Source: Agrobacterium tumefaciens
GTDB lineage: Bacteria; Pseudomonadota; Alphaproteobacteria; Rhizobiales; Rhizobiaceae
DNA: 64,000 bases
Direction: 5' to 3'
NCBI RefSeq assembly: GCF_005221385.1
Contig: NZ_CP039903.1
Span: 1,054,001 to 1,118,000, forward strand
In this document: positions 34,652 through 43,022 of the stretch, piece after piece
Numbering within the stretch: position 1 is the stretch's first letter
Layout: each line of letters opens with the position of its first letter
The notes under the pieces: generated by a model
The model's database searches: none
Told to the model about the DNA's origin: nothing
What the model saw: the letters and a program-made list of their open reading frames with translations, nothing else
Translations under genes and position numbers: made by a program

Positions 34652-36976
34652 ATGAAGGCTGGTTCAAGATTTTTGAACGCGGTGTCGGCGGTTGCGCTGT
34701 GTGCTGGTGTTTCTTCGGTTGCGGGCCTTGGCGTGCTTGCCTCTGCTGGTGCTGCACATGCAGCCGTTATCAGCAAGATCGATGTTCGCGGGGCCGAGAG
34801 GTCCGGTGCGGACTCCGTGCGTTCCAACATCACCATTGCGCCGGGTAAAAACTTTTCCAATTCGGATATCGATGAATCGGTGAAGCGTCTTTACGCCACC
34901 GGTTACTTCTCGAATGTCTCCATGCGCGTTTCCGGCAGCACGCTGGTCGTAACCGTCAATGAGAACCAGCTGGTCAACCAGGTGGTCTTCAACGGCAACC
35001 GCAAGATCAAGGACGACAAGCTCGCCGGCATCGTGCAGACCCAGTCGCTCGGCCCGTTCAATCAGGCGATCGTGACTGCGGATATTGCCCGCATCAAGGA
35101 AGCTTATGGCGCGATCGGTCGCAGTGACGTCGAAATCACCACCCAGACCGTTTCCGTCGGTCAGGGCCGCGTGAACATCGCTTTCGTCATCAATGAGGGT
35201 GAGCGCACCAAGATCGGCCGCATCGATTTCGTCGGCAACAATTCCTATAGCGACGGTCGTCTGGCCGCCGTCATCAATACCAAGAAGTCCAACATGCTGT
35301 CGTTCCTGACACGTAAGGACGTCTATAATGAGGACAAGCTGCGCGCCGACGAAGAGGCGCTGCGCCAGTTCTATTACAACCGCGGTTATGCCGACTTCCG
35401 GGTCGTGTCGTCCGATGCTGTGCTGGACGAGTCCAAGAACGAATACACCATCTCCATCACGGTGGATGAAGGCAAGAAATACGACTTCGGTAACGTCGCT
35501 GTCGAATCGACCGTTCCGGGTGTTGATGGTTCTGAACTGCAGGGTCTCGTTGAAACCCGCCAGGGCGCCAGCTACAGCGCCAAGGAAGTTCAGCAGAGCA
35601 TGGAAGCGATTTCCAAGCGCGTTGCCGGTGAAGGTTATCCCTTTGCTCGCGTAACGCCGCGCGGTGACCGCGACATGTCCGGCAACACCATCGGTGTGAC
35701 CTATATCGTCGATCAGGGCGAGCGCGCCTATGTCGAGCGTATCGAAATCCGCGGCAACACCCGCACGCGTGACTATGTCATCCGTCGCGAATTCGATATT
35801 TCCGAAGGCGATGCATTCAACCAGACGATCATCACGGCGGCAAAGCGCCGTCTCGAAGCGCTGGGTTATTTCTCGAAGGTCAACATCTCGACCGCTGGCG
35901 GCAGCGCGCCTGACCGCGTCGTCATCGTGGTTGATGTCGAGGATCAGTCGACGGGTTCGTTCGGTATCGGTGCAGGTTATTCGCAGAACGACGGCGTTCT
36001 GCTTGAGGCATCCATCGAAGAAAAGAACTTCCTCGGTCGCGGCCAGTACATCCGTCTCGCCGCCGGTGCGGGCGAAGACGATGCGCGCAGCTACACGCTG
36101 TCCTTCACCGAGCCGTATTTCCTCGGCTACCGTCTGGCCGCAGGTTTCGACCTGTTCAAGAGTCAGAGCCGCAGCGAAGACTATTATGATTACGACGAAC
36201 AGGGCTTCGCGCTGCGTGTGACCGCGCCGATCACCGAAGACCTCTCGACGACGTTCAAATATACCTACAAGCAGCTCAACTATGATGGTGAGGGCGATTG
36301 GGAAACCGGCAGCAACCTTGCCGAACCCTATAAGGCTCTGATCCGTGGTGGCGACTGGACTCAGTCCATCATCTCCAACACGCTGAACTACAATACGCTC
36401 GACGACCGCAACATGCCGCGCGAAGGCTGGCAGGCTGCCCTGACGAACGAATTTGCGGGCCTCGGCGGCGATTCCGAATATTACAAGATCTACGCCAAGG
36501 CGCGCTTCTATTACACGCTGTCGGACGAGTACGATGTCATCGGCTCGATCACCGGTCAGGCGGGTCATGTTGTTCCGACTGGCGACAATCTGCTGGTATT
36601 CGATCAGTTCAAGTTCGGCGGTCGTCAGGTTCGCGGCTTCAAGAACGACGGTATTGGCCCGCGCATCGGTAACGACTCCATCGGCGGCACGACCTACTTC
36701 GCAGCTTCTGCTGAAGTTACCGCCCCGATGCCTGGCGTTCCGGAAGATTTCGGCCTGCGTCTGGCTGGTTTCGTCGATGCCGGTACGCTTTACGGCAACA
36801 AGGTCGCCAACAGTGCAGGTGTAAAGGATGACAACTCCATCCGCGCATCCGCTGGTATCGGTGTGATGTGGGCATCGCCCTTCGGTCCGATCCGTGTTGA
36901 CTATGCTGTACCGATCGCCAAGGAAGACTACGACGAGGAACAGCGTTTCCGGTTTGGCATGTCCAACACTTTCTGA
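34652..36976 (+). CDS. bamA: Outer membrane protein assembly factor BamA
   Basis: The 774-aa Omp85 protein inserts beta-barrel proteins into the outer membrane. It has a signal peptide (about 1-37, ending near AHA), five POTRA repeats (about 40-430) and a 16-strand C-terminal barrel with the VRGF/IGD-type lid motif (GGRQVRGFKNDGIGPR). It ends with the aromatic beta-signal FRFGMSNTF. A 199-bp gap upstream probably holds its own promoter. A small hairpin (36987-37013) separates it from lpxD. Confidence 0.97.
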   Translation: MKAGSRFLNAVSAVALCAGVSSVAGLGVLASAGAAHAAVISKIDVRGAERSGADSVRSNITIAPGKNFSNSDIDESVKRLYATGYFSNVSMRVSGSTLVVTVNENQLVNQVVFNGNRKIKDDKLAGIVQTQSLGPFNQAIVTADIARIKEAYGAIGRSDVEITTQTVSVGQGRVNIAFVINEGERTKIGRIDFVGNNSYSDGRLAAVINTKKSNMLSFLTRKDVYNEDKLRADEEALRQFYYNRGYADFRVVSSDAVLDESKNEYTISITVDEGKKYDFGNVAVESTVPGVDGSELQGLVETRQGASYSAKEVQQSMEAISKRVAGEGYPFARVTPRGDRDMSGNTIGVTYIVDQGERAYVERIEIRGNTRTRDYVIRREFDISEGDAFNQTIITAAKRRLEALGYFSKVNISTAGGSAPDRVVIVVDVEDQSTGSFGIGAGYSQNDGVLLEASIEEKNFLGRGQYIRLAAGAGEDDARSYTLSFTEPYFLGYRLAAGFDLFKSQSRSEDYYDYDEQGFALRVTAPITEDLSTTFKYTYKQLNYDGEGDWETGSNLAEPYKALIRGGDWTQSIISNTLNYNTLDDRNMPREGWQAALTNEFAGLGGDSEYYKIYAKARFYYTLSDEYDVIGSITGQAGHVVPTGDNLLVFDQFKFGGRQVRGFKNDGIGPRIGNDSIGGTTYFAASAEVTAPMPGVPEDFGLRLAGFVDAGTLYGNKVANSAGVKDDNSIRASAGIGVMWASPFGPIRVDYAVPIAKEDYDEEQRFRFGMSNTF

Positions 36977-37025
36977 TATCGGCAGTCCAGAACTGCAACT
37001 TTGAACGTTCTGGAGTTTCCGGCTA

Positions 37026-38093
37026 ATGGAATACAACGCCTTTTTTCCGCCCCACGATGGATTGCGATTGAAAGATATCGCAGACCGTTTTGGGGCGGAA
37101 CTGTCTGATGAGGCGGCAGGTGAGCGGATTATCAGGTCCGTCGCGCCGGTCTACCGGGCAAAACCCGATCAGCTCTGCTATATTCTCTCCCGCAAGAACC
37201 GCGATGAGTTGGTAAGCTGCGAGGCTGGCGCCGTCATTTGCGACGCTGCGCTGGCGAATATGGTGCCGTCTCACATTCCTGCACTGATCTCGAAAAATCC
37301 GCATACGCTTTTTGCGCAGGTGGGTGCCTTGCTGCATCCCTCCGCCATGCGTCCCGCGACGATTGCGCCGATGGAGACCGAGATTTCTCCGGCCGCCCAT
37401 GTCGATCCGTCGGCGAAGCTGGAGGCGGGCGTGATCGTTGAGCCGCTCGCCGTGATCGGCGCCGGCGCTCATATTGGTGCCGGTACACGGATTGGCCCCG
37501 GTGTCATCATCGGGCCGCATGTGCAGGTGGGGCGCGATTGCACCATTTCCGGTGGTGCGAGCATTCTGGTCGCCCTCATCGGCAACAATGTGATTATCCA
37601 TAATGGCGCACGCATCGGTCAGGATGGGTTCGGTTACGCTCCCGGTCCCCGCGGCATGCTTAAAATCGTGCAGATCGGCCGGGTCATTATTCAGGACAAT
37701 GTCGAGATCGGCGCCAATACCACGATCGATCGCGGCACCATGGATGACACCGTCATCGGCGAAGGCACAAAGATCGATAACCAGGTCCAGATTGGTCACA
37801 ACGTGCGCATCGGCCGCCATTGTGGCATCGTCAGCAAGGTCGGCATTGCGGGCAGCACCCGCATTGGTGATGGCGTGATGATCGGCGGCGCGGCGGGCGT
37901 CAATGGCCATATCACCATTGGTGATGGTGTGCAGATCGCGGCGATGAGTGGTGTTGTCGCCGATGTTCCGGCCGGCGCCCGTTACGGCGGAACGCCCGCA
38001 CGTCCGATGAAATATTTCCTGCGCGACATGGCCGAAATTCTGGCGCGCGCTGAAGCGCGTGATAAAAAAACAGGAGAAAAAAACAATGACTGA
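37026..38093 (+). CDS. lpxD: UDP-3-O-acylglucosamine N-acyltransferase
   Basis: The 355-aa third enzyme of lipid A synthesis adds the N-linked 3-hydroxyacyl chain. It has an N-terminal uridine-binding domain (about 1-105) followed by a left-handed parallel beta-helix of hexapeptide repeats, with [12 protein letters not shown] [15 protein letters not shown] and the catalytic His region [15 protein letters not shown]. It overlaps fabZ by 8 nt. Confidence 0.97.
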   Translation: MEYNAFFPPHDGLRLKDIADRFGAELSDEAAGERIIRSVAPVYRAKPDQLCYILSRKNRDELVSCEAGAVICDAALANMVPSHIPALISKNPHTLFAQVGALLHPSAMRPATIAPMETEISPAAHVDPSAKLEAGVIVEPLAVIGAGAHIGAGTRIGPGVIIGPHVQVGRDCTISGGASILVALIGNNVIIHNGARIGQDGFGYAPGPRGMLKIVQIGRVIIQDNVEIGANTTIDRGTMDDTVIGEGTKIDNQVQIGHNVRIGRHCGIVSKVGIAGSTRIGDGVMIGGAAGVNGHITIGDGVQIAAMSGVVADVPAGARYGGTPARPMKYFLRDMAEILARAEARDKKTGEKNND

Positions 38094-38553
38094 AGAAACG
38101 AAGACGACGCTCGGCGCGGCTGACATTCTGGAAGTCATGAAGCTTCTGCCGCATCGTTACCCATTCTTGTTGATCGACAAGATCATCGATATCGATGGTA
38201 ACAACTCGGCGACCGGCATCAAGAACGTCACGGTCAACGAACCGCATTTCACCGGCCATTTCCCGGATCGGCCGATCATGCCGGGCGTTCTGATCGTCGA
38301 AGCCATGGCGCAGACGGCAGGTGCAATATGCGCCCGCAGTCAGGGCGAGGGCGGCCATCTGGTCTACTTCATGACAATCGACAATGCGCGTTTCCGCAAA
38401 CCCGTGATCCCCGGCGATCGTCTGGAAATCCACGTCGTCAAGCAGCGTCAGCGCGGCAATGTGTTCAAATTCCATTGCGAGGCGAAGGTCGACGGCGCCC
38501 TGGTGGCGGAGGCTGATGTCGGCGCGATGATGATCCCCGAGGACCAGCAATGA
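38086..38553 (+). CDS. fabZ: 3-hydroxyacyl-[acyl-carrier-protein] dehydratase FabZ
   Basis: The 155-aa hot-dog-fold dehydratase has [14 protein letters not shown] and the catalytic pair H58 ([13 protein letters not shown]) and E72 ([10 protein letters not shown]). It draws on the same 3-hydroxyacyl-ACP pool as LpxA/LpxD, hence its place in the lpx operon. The start at 38086 is preferred because CAGGAG lies just upstream. A start at 38059 would overlap lpxD by 35 nt. Confidence 0.97.
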   Translation: MTEETKTTLGAADILEVMKLLPHRYPFLLIDKIIDIDGNNSATGIKNVTVNEPHFTGHFPDRPIMPGVLIVEAMAQTAGAICARSQGEGGHLVYFMTIDNARFRKPVIPGDRLEIHVVKQRQRGNVFKFHCEAKVDGALVAEADVGAMMIPEDQQ

Positions 38554-39365
38554 GCCGGGTAGCCGCCTCGGCCAAAATTCACCCGACCGCCGTTGTCGAA
38601 GACGGTGCGGTTATCGGTGAAAATGTCGTCATCGGCGCGCTCAGCTATGTCGGCGCAAAGGTCACGCTGCACGACGACGTCATATTGCACAATCATGCCG
38701 TCGTTTCAGGCCTGACCACCATCGGCCGTGGATCGGTGATCCATCCCATGGCCATCATTGGAGGCACCCCGCAGGCGGTTCGCCACGACGGATCGGAAAC
38801 GACGCTCGTGATCGGCGAACGCTGTGTCATGCGCGAAGGCGTTACGATGAACGCCGGCAGTTCGGATGGTGGCGGCAAGACCATTGTCGGTGACGATAAT
38901 CTGTTCCTTGCCAATTCGCATGTGGCGCATGATTGCCGCCTCGGCAATCACATCATCCTGTCGAACAATGTGATGCTGGCGGGCCATGTCACCATCGAAG
39001 ACCGTGCTATCCTGGGTGGCGGCTGCGCCGTGCACCAGTTTACCCGCATCGGCCGTCAGGCCTTTATCGGCGGGCTGTCGGCCGTCAATTACGATGTTAT
39101 TCCCTATGGCATGCTGAACGGCAATCCCGGAATTCTTGGCGGCCTCAATGTGGTCGGCATGACGCGCGCCGGCATTGAACGGGCGGATATTCACAAGGTC
39201 CGGCGTGTCTACAAGCAGATCTTCGAGGCTGAAGGCACAATCCGCGGCAACGCGGCGGCAATCGATCGTAATGAATATCTGGATTGCCCGCAGGCCCTCG
39301 AAGTCATCGATTTCATCGGCGCGGGCACCGACCGCGCGATCTCTTCGCCCAATCGGGGCAAGTGA
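38550..39365 (+). CDS. lpxA: Acyl-[ACP]-UDP-N-acetylglucosamine O-acyltransferase
   Basis: The 271-aa enzyme is the first of lipid A synthesis. It has hexapeptide beta-helix repeats (residues 1-190), the catalytic H127 in [13 protein letters not shown], the [11 protein letters not shown] segment and a C-terminal helical region. It overlaps fabZ by 4 nt (ATGA), indicating coupling. Confidence 0.97.
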   Translation: MSRVAASAKIHPTAVVEDGAVIGENVVIGALSYVGAKVTLHDDVILHNHAVVSGLTTIGRGSVIHPMAIIGGTPQAVRHDGSETTLVIGERCVMREGVTMNAGSSDGGGKTIVGDDNLFLANSHVAHDCRLGNHIILSNNVMLAGHVTIEDRAILGGGCAVHQFTRIGRQAFIGGLSAVNYDVIPYGMLNGNPGILGGLNVVGMTRAGIERADIHKVRRVYKQIFEAEGTIRGNAAAIDRNEYLDCPQALEVIDFIGAGTDRAISSPNRGK

Positions 39366-39368
39366 GCC

Positions 39369-40241
39369 GTGACAGGCGGCGGGCGTCTAGCCATCGTGGC
39401 CGGCAGCGGCCAGCTGCCGCTTTATGTGGCGGCCGCGGCCCGCGAGATGGGTGAAAATCCCTTCATTGTGCGCCTGCGTGATGATTCCAGTTTCGACTGG
39501 AGCGGCTTCGACAATGCTGTCATCAGCGTGGGCGACGTGGCAGGGCTCGGCCGTTTGCTGCGTGAAAACCGGGTGGACCGCGTCGTGCTTTCCGGCGCCG
39601 TGGCTCGACGGCCGGAATGGCGGGAAATCCGCCCGACAGTCGGCATCGTGCTGAAACTGCCCTCCATCGTCCGCACGTTGCTGTCGGGCGGTGATGACGC
39701 CGTGTTGCAGATGGTGATCAAGGTCATCGGCACGATGGGCGCAAAAGTCATCGGCGCTCACGAGATCGCGCCCGGCCTGCTTGCTACGACAGGCACTTTG
39801 GGCACCCAGAAACCCACAGACGAAGACCTGCGCGATATTCGCAAGGCGGCTGAGGCGGCACTTGCGCTTGGCACGCTTGATGTCGGGCAGGGAGCGGTGT
39901 CGGTTGGCGGTCGCATCGTTGCGCTGGAAGGCGTTGAGGGCACCGATGCCATGCTGGCACGTGTTGCGGCGCTGCGTGCCGAGGGCCGCATATCGCCCCG
40001 CCGCAGGGGTGTATTGGTGAAGCTTTGCAAACCGCAACAGGATATCCGCGCCGACCTGCCGACCATCGGTATCGAAACCGTGGAGAATGCGCAGAAAGCC
40101 GGCCTGGCGGGCATCGCCGTCGAAGCGGGACGGGCGCTGGTGCTTGACCGCGACGAGATGTTGAAAGCCGCCGATCAGGCGGGCATATTTGTCTGCGGCA
40201 TCGATACATCACTCGGTAGTGATATGATCGGGGAGAGATGA
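39369..40241 (+). CDS. lpxI: UDP-2,3-diacylglucosamine pyrophosphatase LpxI
   Basis: This 290-aa protein is of the LpxI (DUF1009) family, the alphaproteobacterial replacement for LpxH. It cleaves UDP-2,3-diacylglucosamine to lipid X and UMP. Family segments are LAIVAGSGQLPLYVA, VVLSGAVARRPEW, GAHEIAPGLLATTG and KLCKPQQDIRADLPTIG. It starts with GTG at 39369, three bases after the lpxA stop, and sits directly before lpxB, the next step. Confidence 0.95.
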   Translation: MTGGGRLAIVAGSGQLPLYVAAAAREMGENPFIVRLRDDSSFDWSGFDNAVISVGDVAGLGRLLRENRVDRVVLSGAVARRPEWREIRPTVGIVLKLPSIVRTLLSGGDDAVLQMVIKVIGTMGAKVIGAHEIAPGLLATTGTLGTQKPTDEDLRDIRKAAEAALALGTLDVGQGAVSVGGRIVALEGVEGTDAMLARVAALRAEGRISPRRRGVLVKLCKPQQDIRADLPTIGIETVENAQKAGLAGIAVEAGRALVLDRDEMLKAADQAGIFVCGIDTSLGSDMIGER

Positions 40242-40245
40242 TCGG

Positions 40246-41427
40246 ATGACGGCGACATTAAAAGTGGCGGTTATTGCCGGGGAAGTGTCCGGCGATCTTC
40301 TGGGCGCGGATTTGATCCACTCCGTCAAAGCTCGATATCCGGGATCCGTTGAGCTGATGGGCGTCGGCGGCGAGGCGCTGGAAGCGCAGGGACTGACCTC
40401 GCTGTTCGATTATTCCGAACTCTCCATCATGGGCTTCACGCAAGTCCTCAAAAAATTGCCGAAACTCATCGCGCGCATCAACCAGACAGCGCAGGCGATC
40501 ATCGCCGCAAAGCCGGATATTCTGCTGATCATCGACAGCCCGGATTTCACGCATCGTGTTGCGAAAAAAGTCCGCAAGCAATTGCCGAATCTACCGGTTA
40601 TCAACTACGTCTGCCCCAGCGTCTGGGCGTGGAAGGAATATCGCGCCACCGCGATGTTGTCCTATGTCGATCACGTTCTTGCCCTGCTGCCCTTCGAGCC
40701 GGACGCGATGCGGCGTCTCGGCGGCCCGCCAACCACCTTTGTCGGCCATCGTCTCAGCGTCGATCCCGATGTGCTGGCGGTGCGGCAAAAGCGGGCGGAA
40801 CGCTCCCTTCCGGCAAAGGGTGAAGCCAAAACCATTCTTCTGCTGCCCGGGTCGCGCTCCACTGAAACCACGCGGTTGATGGAGCCATTTCGAGAGGCCG
40901 CAAAGGCCTTTGTGGAACGCAACGGCCCAACCCGTTTCGTGTTGCCCACCGTGCCGCGTCAGGAAAACCGTATACGCGAGCTGGCGGCAACATGGCCGGA
41001 GTATATAAGGCCCGAAATCGGCATTGATTCCGCCTTCAAATGGAACGCCTTTGCGCGGGCCGATGCGGCGATCGCTGCGTCCGGTACTGTTATTCTCGAA
41101 CTGGCGCTTGCCGGCGTGCCGACCGTTTCTGTTTATAAGACCGACTGGATTTTCACCATGCTCAGCAAGCGGGTAAAAACCTGGACGGGCGCACTTCCGA
41201 ACCTGATTGCCGACTACCCGGTTGTGCCAGAATATCTCAACGAGGTGGTGCGGCCAGGGTCCATGCTGCGCTGGGCCGAACGGCTTGCATCCGACACTAC
41301 CGAGCGGCGGGCGATGCTTGAGGGTTACGCTCTGGTGCAGCAGCGCTTGCACACCGATGTGCCTCCGGGCGAAACCGGCGCTGGCATCCTTCTCGATGTG
41401 TTTAACGCCCGCAGACAGCAAGGCTGA
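40246..41427 (+). CDS. lpxB: Lipid-A-disaccharide synthase
   Basis: The 393-aa GT19 glycosyltransferase condenses lipid X with UDP-diacylglucosamine. Recognisable motifs are VIAGEVSGDLLGADLI at the N-terminus, IDSPDFTHRVAKKVR, YVCPSVWAWK, LLPGSRSTE and ASGTVILELALAGVPTV. Last gene of the bamA-lpx block, ended by a bidirectional terminator shared with gltA. Confidence 0.97.
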   Translation: MTATLKVAVIAGEVSGDLLGADLIHSVKARYPGSVELMGVGGEALEAQGLTSLFDYSELSIMGFTQVLKKLPKLIARINQTAQAIIAAKPDILLIIDSPDFTHRVAKKVRKQLPNLPVINYVCPSVWAWKEYRATAMLSYVDHVLALLPFEPDAMRRLGGPPTTFVGHRLSVDPDVLAVRQKRAERSLPAKGEAKTILLLPGSRSTETTRLMEPFREAAKAFVERNGPTRFVLPTVPRQENRIRELAATWPEYIRPEIGIDSAFKWNAFARADAAIAASGTVILELALAGVPTVSVYKTDWIFTMLSKRVKTWTGALPNLIADYPVVPEYLNEVVRPGSMLRWAERLASDTTERRAMLEGYALVQQRLHTDVPPGETGAGILLDVFNARRQQG

Positions 41428-41480
41428 TAGAGCTGGCCTTCGTAGCCGTTGGCCGAACGTGTTTCTCTTATCCAATAGAA

Positions 41481-41512
41481 AAAGGCCGGCGGATTTTCAC
41501 CCGCCGGCCTTT
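41481..41512. terminator. Bidirectional terminator between lpxB and gltA
   Basis: AAAGGCCGGCGG (41481-41492) and CCGCCGGCCTTT (41501-41512) form a perfect 12-bp stem with an 8-nt loop. A-rich and T-rich flanks allow termination from both sides. Confidence 0.85.
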
Positions 41513-41530
41513 GATGTTTTGATTCCCGGT

Positions 41531-42820
41531 TTAGCGCTTGGAAACCGGAACGTAGTCACGCTTGCCGGCGCCCGTGTAGAGCTGGCGCGGACGGCCGATG
41601 CGCTGCTGCGGATCTTCGATCATTTCGTTCCACTGTGCGATCCAGCCGACGGTGCGGGCGAGCGCGAAGAGAACGGTGAACATGGTGGTGGGGAAGCCGA
41701 GCGCCTTCAGCGTGATGCCCGAATAGAAGTCGACATTCGGGTAAAGCTTCTTTTCGACGAAGTAGGGGTCGGAAAGGGCGATCTTTTCCAGTTCCAGCGC
41801 AACCTGCATAATCGGATCGTCGGAATTGCCGGTTGCTTCCAGCACTTCGTACATCGTCTTCTGCATGATCTTGGCGCGCGGGTCGTAGTTCTTGTACACG
41901 CGGTGGCCAAAGCCCATCAGGCGGAACGGGTCGTTCTTGTCCTTGGCGCGGGCGATGTATTCCGGAATACGGTCAACGGAGCCGATCTCGTTCAGCATGT
42001 TGAGCGCCGCTTCGTTGGCGCCGCCGTGGGCAGGGCCCCAGAGGCAGGCGATGCCAGCCGCAATACAGGCGAACGGGTTCGCACCCGAAGAACCGGCAAG
42101 ACGCACCGTGGAGGTGGAAGCGTTCTGCTCGTGGTCGGCATGCAGGATGAAGATGCGGTCCATGGCGCGGGCCAGAACCGGATCGACCTTGTAATCCTCG
42201 CAGGGCACGGCAAAGCACATGTGCAGGAAGTTGGAAGCGTAGTCCAGATCGTTCTTCGGGTAAACGAAGGGCTGACCGATATGGTACTTGTACGCCATGG
42301 CGGCGATCGTCGGCATCTTCGCGATCATGCGCAGCGAAGCGACCATGCGCTGGTGCGGATCGGTAATGTCGGTCGAGTCGTGATAGAAGGCCGAGAGCGC
42401 GCCGACCGTGCCGCACATGACGGCCATCGGATGCGCATCGCGACGGTAGCCGGTGAAGAAGCGGCTCATCTGCTCATGCACCATGGTGTGGCGCGTAACG
42501 CGGGTGTCGAAGTCCTTCTTCTGCGCAGCCGTCGGCAGTTCGCCGTAAAGCAGCAGATAGCAGGTTTCCAGGAAGTCGCCCTGTTCGGCAAGCTGCTCGA
42601 TCGGGAAGCCGCGGTGAAGGAGAACACCTTCGTCACCATCGATATAGGTGATCTTGGATTCGCAGGAGGCCGTCGACGTGAAACCCGGGTCGTAAGTGAA
42701 GGAGCCCGTGTGCTTGTAGAGCGTGGCGATATCGACGACGCTTGGTCCAATCGTGCCTTCCCTTACCGGGAGTTCCACCTGCTTTTCGCCAAGTGTCACT
42801 GTAGCGCTTTTTTCCGTCAT
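41531..42820 (-). CDS. gltA: Citrate synthase (type II)
   Basis: The 429-aa hexameric type of citrate synthase condenses oxaloacetate and acetyl-CoA. Catalytic segments visible are [20 protein letters not shown] (first His), [15 protein letters not shown] (second His) and the Asp region [14 protein letters not shown]. It is monocistronic on the minus strand, sharing a terminator with lpxB. The 202 bp upstream hold its promoter and the comEC start region. Confidence 0.97.
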   Translation of the reverse strand: MTEKSATVTLGEKQVELPVREGTIGPSVVDIATLYKHTGSFTYDPGFTSTASCESKITYIDGDEGVLLHRGFPIEQLAEQGDFLETCYLLLYGELPTAAQKKDFDTRVTRHTMVHEQMSRFFTGYRRDAHPMAVMCGTVGALSAFYHDSTDITDPHQRMVASLRMIAKMPTIAAMAYKYHIGQPFVYPKNDLDYASNFLHMCFAVPCEDYKVDPVLARAMDRIFILHADHEQNASTSTVRLAGSSGANPFACIAAGIACLWGPAHGGANEAALNMLNEIGSVDRIPEYIARAKDKNDPFRLMGFGHRVYKNYDPRAKIMQKTMYEVLEATGNSDDPIMQVALELEKIALSDPYFVEKKLYPNVDFYSGITLKALGFPTTMFTVLFALARTVGWIAQWNEMIEDPQQRIGRPRQLYTGAGKRDYVPVSKR

Positions 42821-43022
42821 ACTGATCCTCCGAGAACATGCGGGTGGAGGCGTTGAGACACGCCTCGCGGTTAAGCGTCTACCGATTAGCTATATGATCC
42901 TTGCGCCGATGCCAAGCTATTCGAAGGTCAAATTGTGCATTGCGGCAAACGCAATTACGTTGCTTGCGGCTTTATCGGCCATGGCAATTCAATCTCGGTC
43001 AACGCAACATTAAAGGAAAGGA

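Noticed and set aside
34664..37036. 790-codon minus-strand frame opposite bamA
   Set aside because: The plus frame is a full BamA with signal peptide and beta-signal; the minus frame is a shadow.
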